This document shows positions 1-5,510 of a stretch of 5,510 nucleotides of DNA, piece by piece (position 1 is the first letter of the stretch; the number at the start of each line of letters is the position of its first letter). The notes under the pieces are model-generated. The model was not told the origin of the DNA. It saw only the letters and a program-made list of their open reading frames with translations, and searched no databases. The stretch spans positions 1 to 5,510 of the forward strand of contig JAJDEH010000295.1 in the NCBI GenBank assembly GCA_029259935.1, written 5' to 3'. This DNA is from Planctomycetota bacterium. Lineage in GTDB: Bacteria > Planctomycetota > Planctomycetia > Pirellulales > Pirellulaceae. The translations under genes and the position numbers were made by a program.

Positions 1-2765
1 GTCCTGGTACCGGCGACCGCATCGACGTTACCGGCCACCAGTATTCCGCCGCCGGCAACTACACGGCCTGTCGACTTGGCGTGGTGTCCGATTTGTGCGG
101 TGGCTCGGTCGCCCCCCGTGATGTCTTCACCCGTGGCAATATTCCCGACATGGTCTCCCGCCGTTAGCAGAATGTTGCGACCCGCTTCGGCGTCGATGTG
201 TCCCGCCAACACGACTCCATTGCCGAGGTTCGGCGCGGGCAGCCGGCGAATGATGATGGGAGGGACCGTGATGTCCGATGAATCAAACCAGTGCCCAACG
301 ATGGCCGCCGTGCCGTTCTGCGAGGCGGAAAGAGCAAGGTCTCGATAGGCCTGGACCGTGATGTTACCAAACGCGTAAGGGGCCCAGTTGCCGATTTGAG
401 CGGCCCCACGCTTACGGCCACCCGCGGCCAGAATATCCAGCCCGGAAGTTACATTGATTTTGCCGGCCGCCTTACCCAGGAATCCAAAGCCGCCGTTACC
501 GATTTGAGCATAGCTATCCTCCGCGCTGGCCAGCAGATCGACTCCGATGGCATTCATTCCCACCGCGTTGGCCGTCACGTAGACGTCACCGGTTGCTTCT
601 CCGAACGAGAAGGGGCTGCCATTTCCAATCTTGGCGAACGTTTCGCGGAATGGCGTCAGCAACCGTACATTGCGCTCGGCTCGCACATTGATATCGCCGG
701 AGTCCATCGAAAGAGTGGCGGGCTCGCCATTACCGATTTGAGCGTAGGCGAGCTGTTGTTGTGTTTCCAAAATCACATCACGGCAAGCGCGAACATCGAT
801 TGAACCACTTCCGCCACTGAGTCCAAAGTGGCTGGCTGTCGCGCCGTCGATGCCGATCTGGGCATAGCTGCCGCCGCTGCCGAGGCGTACATCTTCCGTC
901 GTACGGACGAGAGTATTGGCGGTGGCCGATCCGAGCGTTGCCGGTCCCAAGGTACCGCCGTCCATCAGCAGGTTACCGGCAAATACGCGAATGTTTCCAT
1001 CTTTGGAGTGGATGCGAACTGGTTGGCCAGCGGCCTGCGCATCCAAGATTACGTTGCCGATCCCCGAACCGTTATTCTGGCCGAAACGAGTTTTGGCCGC
1101 GTTGTCTGGAAAAGGTGTGAAGTCGTTGGAAAGTACATTGTCGAAATCGGTCACCAGCATTGAGAAAATGTCCGTCGTGACTCCATCCCAACCAGCGACT
1201 AGCGTGATTCCACCACTGGCGGTCGCGTCGAGATTGTCGTTCGCCACGATATTACGATGGGCTCGCAATTCGAGCAGGTTGCCTGAATTCCAGGTCACCG
1301 CGTGGTCAATCGTGATGTCGCCCGGATCTCCGCCGCCGCCCGACGTCGTGATCAACAGGTTGCCGAGCGCCAGGGCATTTTGAATTGCCGTGAAGTTGGC
1401 GGCATTGATATCAAAGTCGGTCGGATCCAGCAGCAGCGTGCCGTTGTTGCCGCTGACCGCGCTCAGATCGACTCCGCCTTGAAACACCAGATCTTGCTTG
1501 CCAGACACTTCGGCGAATCCACCGTTGCCGCCCGCCGCGCCGCCGCGCCCGGATATCGTGCCGTAGTACTCGGTCGCCTGGTTAGCCCAGACGATTACGT
1601 TTCCGCCGTTACCCTGCTCGAGAGCGTCCACGCGAATGACTGAATTCGCGTCGACGACGGTGTTGCTGGCGGTTCGCAAATCACCTTGGCCTTGGAAGTC
1701 GCCGCCGATTCGCACTTGGCCGCCACCGTTGGTTCCCGAAGCATCGATGAGGGCGCTTTCGATGAAGACATTGTCGCCGAGGATGTGCACCTGCCCACCT
1801 TGGATGCCAGCGACGTCAATCGTGCCGGAGATTTTCGCCGTGCCGCCGATACCTGGATCGACAAGCACTTTTCCGCCCTTGGCAATCAGATCGCCCTTGT
1901 TGACGACCTTGCCGCCGTTAGCGACCAGATAAACGCGTCCGTCCTTTTCAACCGCGCCGGTCGCGCGAACGACGCCTTCGTTGTTGATCGCCAGCCCATA
2001 GACGTTTCCGCCATTGGCCAGCAGTTCCGCGCGCAGTCCTTGGATCGATCCCGTGTTCTTGATGATGGATTCGCTGAGTGACCGGCTTGATGCGTTCACC
2101 TTCAGGTAGGGCCGCGAACTGTCGACGAGCGTCACGCTTTGCCCCGCCGCGAGCCCCACGGTTCCGTTCAGCGCGGTCAGCGAACCATGATTCTCGACCG
2201 TCGCGCCAATCAGGAAGATATCGCCCTCGACGGCACGGATGTTCCCATAGTTGTAAACGCCTTCCAGCGAATCTCCACTAAAATCAAGATCGCCGCCGCG
2301 CATGAATTGGTTCGTGTTGACATTCAAAGTCGAGGCGGCCAACGCGGCCGTGTCGATCGTGGCACCTGGCCCTATGACAATCCCTGAAGGATTGACCAGG
2401 TAGACTTGACCATTGGATTGCAAGCTCCCGTAGATCGCGGTCGGATTGCCGCCGGTCACGCGGTTCAACGTCGCGGACGAACTGTTGGGCACATTGAATT
2501 GCGTGGTCGCGTTGGCACCAATGGAAAACGACTGCCAATTGATCACCGCGCGATCGGTGGACTGATGAATCGACAGCGTGTTACCACTTTGGCTGATCGC
2601 GGCACTGCCGGCGACGACGCTGCCGTTTTGTGGCAACACGTTCGGTGCCGGGGGATTGGCAACAGCGACTCCATCGTGAAGGAAAAGGAGCCCAATGTGC
2701 AGCAGAACGAGAAGACGGGAAAGTTTACGTAGTTTTCTGCGAGAAAACAGAAAAGGAGGTGACAT
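1..2765 (-). CDS. Filamentous-haemagglutinin-like two-partner-secretion exoprotein (N-terminal 921 residues, partial)
   Basis: I translated the minus strand by hand and found 921 codons without a stop, so the gene continues past the left edge. Residues 1-36 form a signal peptide: a basic stretch with RRK and RK, a Leu-rich core (about 18-30), and a likely cut after AVA before NPPAP. Residues about 37-140 match the TPS/haemagglutination-activity domain of TpsA proteins, including INWQSFSIG (75-83), LNRVTGGNP (100-108) and NPSGI (125-129, the counterpart of NPNGI). Sequence rich in Gly, Asn and Val follows, as expected of a right-handed beta-helix. GTLLLDPTDFDI (from 442) is a block seen in many FHA-like proteins. 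AQIG repeats begin near 635. I see one cysteine (ACRDV), typical of exported adhesins. By family knowledge it would cross the outer membrane through a TpsB/Omp85-type partner, which is not in the window. Adhesion is inferred. The start at 2765 is chosen because the ATG at 2775 is in another frame and stops after 16 codons. An AAGAGA ten bases upstream is a weak ribosome site. Confidence 0.9.
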   Translation of the reverse strand, partial: MSPPFLFSRRKLRKLSRLLVLLHIGLLFLHDGVAVANPPAPNVLPQNGSVVAGSAAISQSGNTLSIHQSTDRAVINWQSFSIGANATTQFNVPNSSSATLNRVTGGNPTAIYGSLQSNGQVYLVNPSGIVIGPGATIDTAALAASTLNVNTNQFMRGGDLDFSGDSLEGVYNYGNIRAVEGDIFLIGATVENHGSLTALNGTVGLAAGQSVTLVDSSRPYLKVNASSRSLSESIIKNTGSIQGLRAELLANGGNVYGLAINNEGVVRATGAVEKDGRVYLVANGGKVVNKGDLIAKGGKVLVDPGIGGTAKISGTIDVAGIQGGQVHILGDNVFIESALIDASGTNGGGQVRIGGDFQGQGDLRTASNTVVDANSVIRVDALEQGNGGNVIVWANQATEYYGTISGRGGAAGGNGGFAEVSGKQDLVFQGGVDLSAVSGNNGTLLLDPTDFDINAANFTAIQNALALGNLLITTSGGGGDPGDITIDHAVTWNSGNLLELRAHRNIVANDNLDATASGGITLVAGWDGVTTDIFSMLVTDFDNVLSNDFTPFPDNAAKTRFGQNNGSGIGNVILDAQAAGQPVRIHSKDGNIRVFAGNLLMDGGTLGPATLGSATANTLVRTTEDVRLGSGGSYAQIGIDGATASHFGLSGGSGSIDVRACRDVILETQQQLAYAQIGNGEPATLSMDSGDINVRAERNVRLLTPFRETFAKIGNGSPFSFGEATGDVYVTANAVGMNAIGVDLLASAEDSYAQIGNGGFGFLGKAAGKINVTSGLDILAAGGRKRGAAQIGNWAPYAFGNITVQAYRDLALSASQNGTAAIVGHWFDSSDITVPPIIIRRLPAPNLGNGVVLAGHIDAEAGRNILLTAGDHVGNIATGEDITGGDRATAQIGHHAKSTGRVVAGGGILVAGNVDAVAGTR
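87..866 (-). repeat. Seven diverged AQIG repeats within the exoprotein
   Basis: Within the exoprotein the motif (A)QIG or a close variant recurs: YAQIG with Q636, YAQIG with Q676, FAKIG with K712, YAQIG with Q754, AAQIG with Q790, AAIVG with I822, and TAQIG with Q891. Spacings are 40, 36, 42, 36, 32 and 69 residues, the last being about two units. Between motifs there is usually a G-D/S-I-x-V-x-A strand and a D/N-V/I-x-L strand, for example SGDINVRAERNVRLL and AGKINVTSGLDILAA. This suggests each unit is one or two turns of a beta-helix. The DNA copies are diverged, so the array is old and not a recent tandem duplication. It reaches close to the left edge and may continue beyond it. Confidence 0.7.
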
Positions 2766-2783
2766 GCTTGTTCATCTCTTAAC

Positions 2784-2798
2784 TGCCAAATGCTGGCA
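2784..2798 (-). promoter_or_regulatory. Inverted repeat in the exoprotein leader
   Basis: TGCCA and TGGCA arms flank five bases. On the minus strand this is a small hairpin 19 bases upstream of the exoprotein start codon, inside the predicted leader. It could be an operator half-site pair or a leader hairpin. A five-base-pair stem can also arise by chance. Confidence 0.25.
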
Positions 2799-2824
2799 AA
2801 TTGGGGGTGCGGACAACAAGTTCG

Positions 2825-2853
2825 ATTGTAATTGCCCGTGAGCAGAGGCTCAA
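2825..2853 (-). promoter_or_regulatory. Sigma70-like promoter of the exoprotein gene
   Basis: On the minus strand a TTGAGC box (2853-2848, four of six matches to TTGACA) is followed after exactly 17 bases by TACAAT (2830-2825, five of six matches to TATAAT). Transcription would start near 2818 and give a leader of about 53 bases before the ATG at 2765. The position and orientation fit the exoprotein gene. Planctomycete promoters are poorly defined, so this is inference from the general bacterial consensus. Confidence 0.45.
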
Positions 2854-2930
2854 CGAAGTTCGTGTGCCATCCCCTGAGAAGCGGGCATTCGCTACGCCCA
2901 TCGGCAGAGTATTTCGCCAGCCAGTCCGCC

Positions 2931-2946
2931 GAAAAGGGGCCTTTTC
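2931..2946. repeat. GAAAAGG/CCTTTTC inverted repeat
   Basis: Seven-base arms GAAAAGG and CCTTTTC flank only two bases, GG. On either strand the RNA would end its stem in a T-rich arm, but no run of T follows, so it is not a convincing intrinsic terminator. It could be a protein-binding site or chance. Confidence 0.25.
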
Positions 2947-3059
2947 AACGGGCACCGATGAATTCCTCCCGTCCAGGCCCGACGCGACTTTCGCTGGTCC
3001 ACCAGACATCTAGAAAGACGGTATCACCGACGGCCTGAAGGGTGTATGCCAATTTTTCG

Positions 3060-3190
3060 GGCTACCCGGCAGTTGACGTTGACCGAAGCGAGGAACGAGC
3101 CGTGAAAACGGCTTGACCACAAGATCGGGCCAAAGCAGGTCAAATTCCGTGGCCATGAGATTCGCGGCAAGAACATGACGTCGGGTAGTT
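3060..3190 (+). other. Candidate structured RNA or imperfect palindromic element
   Basis: Positions 3060-3070 can pair with 3180-3190 as eleven contiguous pairs: eight Watson-Crick, including CTACCCG with CGGGTAG, and three G-U. Inside, 3096-3103 pairs with 3108-3115, eight pairs capped by a GAAA tetraloop. TTGACC (3079-3084) can pair with GGTCAA (3138-3143) around that hairpin. An alternative is GGCCA (3128-3132) with TGGCC (3150-3154), which would exclude the TTGACC stem or form a pseudoknot with it. The G-U pairs and the GNRA-type loop exist only in RNA read from the plus strand. I do not recognise an RNA family. It could also be a mobile-element end or a decayed recombination site. No promoter was identified. 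Confidence 0.3.
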
Positions 3191-3436
3191 GAACGCCTTA
3201 CAGGAATTCACACGGTTGGGGCTAGCGCTCTGGTTGCTTGTGGCGACGGCCCGTTGCCTTGCCTGCTTGGTTTGCTGCCGGCCGCGCCGATCTTTGTGTT
3301 CTTTGATGCGATACTGACGAATGGCTTCTGGATGAGCGGCAGCCCAGTTCCAGGGTAATAACAGATATCGCGTCAGCCAGACGTCGGGAAACCAACATCC
3401 TGCGGCATTTTCTTGCGCCTGGCGGACCCTAACTTG
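3140..3436 (-). pseudogene. Open frame without a start codon: possible C-terminal gene remnant of unknown family
   Basis: A stop-to-stop frame of 98 codons has no plausible start, which is why it would be missed by ORF callers. Its first 60 residues look protein-like. An aromatic segment, CWFPDVWLTRYLLLPWNW (about residues 14-31), is followed by HPEAIRQYRIKEHKDRRGRQ (about 35-54), a charged, probably helical tail. The last 35 or so residues are rich in Ser, Cys and Asn and look like read-through of non-coding DNA; they also overlap the foldable block at 3060-3190. The upstream small frame (3445-3534) lies in a different frame and ends nine bases before this one opens, so the two may be halves of one frameshifted gene. 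I do not recognise the family. Confidence 0.3.
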
Positions 3437-3444
3437 CTATTGCG

Positions 3445-3534
3445 TTAGTCAAATGCCCTGCTCATGCGATCCACAAGCAGTGGCACGCGATACTTGTCAT
3501 CAAATTTGGCCAAGTCTTTACGTCGACGTACCAT
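3445..3534 (-). CDS. Small 29-residue ORF with a good ribosome site, possibly the start of a broken gene
   Basis: ATG at 3534 is preceded by AGAAGGA (3549-3543) with an eight-base gap, a good Shine-Dalgarno arrangement. The product is basic and then amphipathic: MVRRRKDLAKFDDKYR followed by VPLLVDRMSRAFD, then TAA. A longer frame opens upstream at 3711, but the extra residues look non-coding and run through the palindrome cluster, so the internal ATG is preferred. The codons look like real coding sequence. It may be a tiny gene, or the N-terminus of a gene continued by frameshift into the remnant at 3436-3140. No family recognised. Confidence 0.25.
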   Translation of the reverse strand: MVRRRKDLAKFDDKYRVPLLVDRMSRAFD

Positions 3535-3580
3535 CAGCACATTCCTTCTTCGAGGCGTTGATTCGCAAGGCAGTACTAAC

Positions 3581-3621
3581 TGGGATACAAAATCCCATGT
3601 GGGAATCGATATGTTAACATA
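3581..3621. promoter_or_regulatory. Cluster of short palindromes upstream of the phosphatase-like gene
   Basis: TGGGAT (3581-3586) and ATCCCA (3592-3597) form a perfect six-base inverted repeat around ACAAA. The same ATCCCA arm can also pair with TGGGA (3600-3604), so two hairpins are mutually exclusive. ATCGAT (3604-3609) follows, then a perfect 12-base palindrome TATGTTAACATA (3610-3621), which ends 75 bases before the ATG at 3697. The density suggests binding sites for a dimeric regulator near the promoter of that gene. No clear -35/-10 pair was found here. Confidence 0.35.
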
Positions 3622-3696
3622 CGGGCATAGAAAGTTGTGTCCTTCAATAGCCGCAACCACTGATGGGCGCGCCATACGTGGACAGGAATCCAAAGC

Positions 3697-4770
3697 ATGA
3701 CCAAGCAGCAACGGCTCCGTTCCTTACCTCATTCATCATCAATGGAGTGGCTGGCTAGTTGGGTTTTGGCGATAGGTGCAATTGTTGTCACGGTTGGCGC
3801 AACACGAAACTGCCCAGCAGACGAACAGGAAGAGGTCGTCCAAATTGTGACGGGTCCGTGGCTGCAAGCTGCTACCGAGACGAGCATCGTCATCATGTGG
3901 GAATCCAGCGACGTCGTTACAGGGATCGTCGAGTTCGGCCTCACGAAACAACTCGATCAGAAAGCTGCATCCAGACCAACCCGTGTTCCTGCGGCTAAGA
4001 CCGACGGTCGTTTCGAGGATGAACCGGCGATTCTGCACGAGGTCAAACTAACCGGTCTCGCCGCTGGTCAAACATACTTCTATCGCGTTCGTACCGGGGA
4101 TGCCGTCAGCTCGATCCACAACTTCCGTACCAACCAACCACGTGGGCCGTTCAAGCTCCTCACCACGTCGAATACACACGCATTCGAGCGTGCTGACCAA
4201 CGAAAGAAGATGGCAATCATCACCAAGATTTCAGTTGATTTCGTGATCAATCAGGGCGATCAAACTCAGCAATCAATGAACAAAGAGTACCGGAAGCAGA
4301 TGCAAGGCAGCGCAGCTTCTTCAGCGAGGACCGTCTGGTACACAACGCGAGGCAATCACGAGAACCGAACTTGGAGTCGCTACACGTCCTGGTACCACAA
4401 TGAGTTTCCTGGTCATCGCAACGAGAGCTTCTACTCGTTCGACATTGGAGATATACACTTCGTCGTTCTCGATGAAGTGCCAACGCAAAAGCGATTTCCC
4501 ACGAAGTGGTTCCAGGACGATCTTCGCCAGACAAGCAAGAAGTGGAAGATCATTCTGGCCAAGAAGCCGCCTCATCTGTTCGGCAAGACTTACCTATACG
4601 ATTTGTTCCGAGAGGCTGGAGTCGATGTGATGTTTGCCGCAGATTGTGGCACTCGATCGGGTCGATGGCCGCAGCCTTATGAAGGGCTGAACGCGAAATA
4701 CAAAGGTGTCTGGTATGAATGGCACTGCCGGTTGCTTCGCAACGACTTACGTTCAAACAGCAGCTCCTAG
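3697..4770 (+). CDS. Secreted purple-acid-phosphatase-like protein, degenerate and probably truncated
   Basis: The 357-residue product begins with a basic segment and a hydrophobic stretch (about 18-34), a likely signal peptide or membrane anchor. Residues about 46-146 match the fibronectin-like N-terminal domain of purple acid phosphatases: GPWLQAATETSIVIMWES, then VEFG, HEVKLTGL and TYFYRV. A calcineurin-like metallophosphoesterase domain follows from about 151. Some ligand motifs survive: GD at 187-188 and GNHE at 219-222. Others do not: the first GD is SN (158-159), the expected His of the HHPP/HKPP motif is Lys in AKKPPH (288-293), and the usual GHxH after GVDVMFA is AADCGTR (314-320). 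Phosphatase activity is therefore doubtful. The last residues, LRSNSSS, are antisense to the end of the IS transposase, so the native C-terminus is missing. The ATG at 3697 has AGGA nine bases upstream; M16 (3742) is an alternative start that would shorten the signal peptide n-region. Confidence 0.8.
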   Translation: MTKQQRLRSLPHSSSMEWLASWVLAIGAIVVTVGATRNCPADEQEEVVQIVTGPWLQAATETSIVIMWESSDVVTGIVEFGLTKQLDQKAASRPTRVPAAKTDGRFEDEPAILHEVKLTGLAAGQTYFYRVRTGDAVSSIHNFRTNQPRGPFKLLTTSNTHAFERADQRKKMAIITKISVDFVINQGDQTQQSMNKEYRKQMQGSAASSARTVWYTTRGNHENRTWSRYTSWYHNEFPGHRNESFYSFDIGDIHFVVLDEVPTQKRFPTKWFQDDLRQTSKKWKIILAKKPPHLFGKTYLYDLFREAGVDVMFAADCGTRSGRWPQPYEGLNAKYKGVWYEWHCRLLRNDLRSNSSS

Positions 4771-5510
4771 TTCGACTCGATACTCTTGTCTGGGTTTGGT
4801 CATGAGCGCGATTAGTTTTGGTCGGCGTTTGTTCTTTCGGGGCTCTACGCGGCCAGGGCGATGACCCACGTACTCGCTCGCCGAGGCGGCTTGCCCGAGT
4901 TCGGATAACTCCGCCGTGACTCCAGTCACCGCGCACAACAACCAACTGTTGCCTAGCAGTTGCATGGTCGTCGTGAAGCTCAAACTGCGTGGATCACGTC
5001 CGCTGATCGCGCAGGACTGAAGCATCTTCAGACGAATCAGATTGTAACCCAACAGGCAAGACCAAAGTTCGGTACGAACCATCTCGGGACTCTTCGCGCG
5101 AAGTTGGTCCATCCCCAAGGAACACTTGATGCTGCGAATGTCAAGCTCCACCAACCAGCGGCCGTGATACACCGAACCGATCCAGGCAGCCGAATAGACC
5201 TTGCGATCCATGATCGTCGTGGCCACCGTGAACGCATCCACTCGAAAGCCCGGTTCCTCGACTCGAACATCGACCAACCGAATCTCGATCGTTTCAGGCT
5301 GCGCGGAATACTCTTCGCCGCTCATCCACTGGGGACGTTGCGGTCGCTTCCAAACAACTAGGCGTTCGCGTTGGTTGAGCCGTCGCGCGTCACGGGGATG
5401 ATCGTCACGCTTATGGTGGTTTTTCATCACCACTTGCACGCCGCGCGCTCGGCAGGCACCGAGCAGCCAGTAGGTGCAGTAGTACGAATCGGCAACCAAA
5501 ATGTCGCCGG
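4702..5510 (-). mobile_element. IS4-family insertion sequence, partial (3' side)
   Basis: A transposase gene on the minus strand runs off the right edge. The left boundary is inferred. After the transposase stop (4753) about 50 non-coding bases remain, reading inward on the plus strand as AAAGGTGTCTGG then TATGAATGGCACTGCCGG (4702-4731). This resembles IS terminal sequence, but the other inverted repeat and the target duplication lie outside the window, so the true end could be anywhere from about 4640 to 4730. The phosphatase-like frame loses similarity to its family just before this point, consistent with insertion into or next to that gene. Confidence 0.6.
4753..5510 (-). CDS. IS4-family DDE transposase (C-terminal 251 residues, partial)
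   Basis: The frame is open from the right edge to the TGA at 4755-4753, so the N-terminus, with the first catalytic Asp, lies outside. The first residues GDILVADSYYCTYW match the block holding the second catalytic Asp (candidate codon 5490-5488). A complete IS4 signature Y-(2)-R-(3)-E-(6)-K is present in YHGRWLVELDIRSIK (codons 5169-5125), with the catalytic Glu at 5148-5146. Downstream, YNLIRLKMLQ and LSFTTTMQLL match the C-terminal region common to IS4-type transposases. The visible part has no stop or frameshift, so the enzyme could be active if the missing half is intact. It cuts and pastes its own element. An internal TTG at 5499 could be mistaken for a start but sits inside the conserved block. 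The gene ends convergently inside the phosphatase-like frame, with an 18-base overlap on opposite strands. Confidence 0.9.
   Translation of the reverse strand, partial: GDILVADSYYCTYWLLGACRARGVQVVMKNHHKRDDHPRDARRLNQRERLVVWKRPQRPQWMSGEEYSAQPETIEIRLVDVRVEEPGFRVDAFTVATTIMDRKVYSAAWIGSVYHGRWLVELDIRSIKCSLGMDQLRAKSPEMVRTELWSCLLGYNLIRLKMLQSCAISGRDPRSLSFTTTMQLLGNSWLLCAVTGVTAELSELGQAASASEYVGHRPGRVEPRKNKRRPKLIALMTKPRQEYRVELGAAV

Larger units (their letters stand above)
2766..3696. other. Intergenic region between divergent genes, with no intact gene of recognised family
   Basis: This 931-base stretch separates two divergently transcribed secreted-protein genes. Open frames of 68-76 codons occur on both strands at about 2779-3038, but they overlap each other, show no recognised motif and have no clear ribosome site, so I do not call them. 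Between 2854 and 3059 I see only a short inverted repeat. The rest holds a foldable block (3060-3190), a minus-strand gene remnant (3140-3534) and a palindrome cluster (3581-3621). AT content rises between about 3440 and 3680, which fits regulatory or decayed DNA. Confidence 0.6.

Noticed and set aside
291..803. 170-residue plus-strand open frame, and other long plus-strand frames at 76-348, 916-1383 and 1686-2081
   Set aside because: All are antisense shadows of the exoprotein gene. The minus-strand frame is continuous, has a signal peptide and domain motifs, and explains the region fully.
2764..2841. Plus-strand 25-codon ORF (MLVHLLTAKC...) directly after AAAGGAGGTGA
   Set aside because: The Shine-Dalgarno core is only four bases from the ATG, the string is the complement of exoprotein codons, no promoter is visible on that strand, and the peptide has no recognisable feature.
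2779..3038. Overlapping 68-76 codon frames on both strands
   Set aside because: They overlap each other and the predicted promoter, have no good ribosome site, and no recognised residues.
3060..3194. Integron attC site
   Set aside because: GTTGAAC at 3188-3194 fits the GTTRRRY core and lies beside the CTACCCG/CGGGTAG stem, but the opposite end lacks a complementary RYYYAAC, and no integrase or cassette array is visible.
3429..3448. Intrinsic terminator from the CTAAC/GTTAG hairpin
   Set aside because: The stem is short and bulged, and no T-run follows on either strand.
4550..4945. 131-residue minus-strand frame spanning the phosphatase/IS junction
   Set aside because: It overlaps the transposase gene in another frame, shows no motif, and has low-complexity Arg/Ser/Thr content typical of a shadow frame.
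4960..5361. 133-residue plus-strand frame inside the IS
   Set aside because: It is antisense to the transposase, which has the complete YREK signature.

Overview
The window looks like part of a bacterial chromosome of planctomycete type (Pirellula/Rhodopirellula-like). This is inferred from four things: moderate GC, a very large secreted filamentous-haemagglutinin-like protein with AQIG repeats, a secreted purple-acid-phosphatase-like protein, and an IS4-family transposase of the style common in those genomes. No rRNA, tRNA or CRISPR array is visible, and the assignment rests on protein style only.

Layout. Positions 1-2765 (minus strand) hold the first 921 codons of one uninterrupted gene that runs off the left edge. 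It encodes a two-partner-secretion (TpsA/FHA-type) exoprotein with a signal peptide, a TPS domain with an NPSGI motif, Gly/Asn/Val-rich beta-helix sequence and, towards the left edge, seven diverged copies of a 32-42 residue AQIG repeat. A sigma70-like promoter (2825-2853) and a small hairpin precede it.

Positions 2766-3696 contain no complete convincing gene. They hold the promoter and leader of the exoprotein gene, a short inverted repeat (2931-2946), a 131-nt block that can fold as an RNA closed by an 11-bp stem (3060-3190), a minus-strand gene remnant in two frames (3140-3534), and a cluster of short palindromes (3581-3621) upstream of the next gene.

Positions 3697-4770 (plus strand) encode a secreted protein with the N-terminal domain and part of the metallophosphoesterase domain of purple acid phosphatases. 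Several metal-ligand residues are missing, and its last codons are antisense to the end of a transposase gene, so it is probably a truncated, inactive derivative.

Positions 4753-5510 (minus strand) encode the C-terminal 251 residues of an IS4-family transposase with a complete Y-(2)-R-(3)-E-(6)-K signature. The element continues beyond the right edge.

The genes do not form an operon: the exoprotein gene and the phosphatase-like gene diverge from a shared intergenic region, and the phosphatase-like gene converges on the IS. The window reads as an intact surface-protein gene beside a patch worn by insertion and decay. I did not find a convincing new defence or mobile system. The least explained parts are the foldable block at 3060-3190, the palindrome cluster and the degenerate phosphatase.
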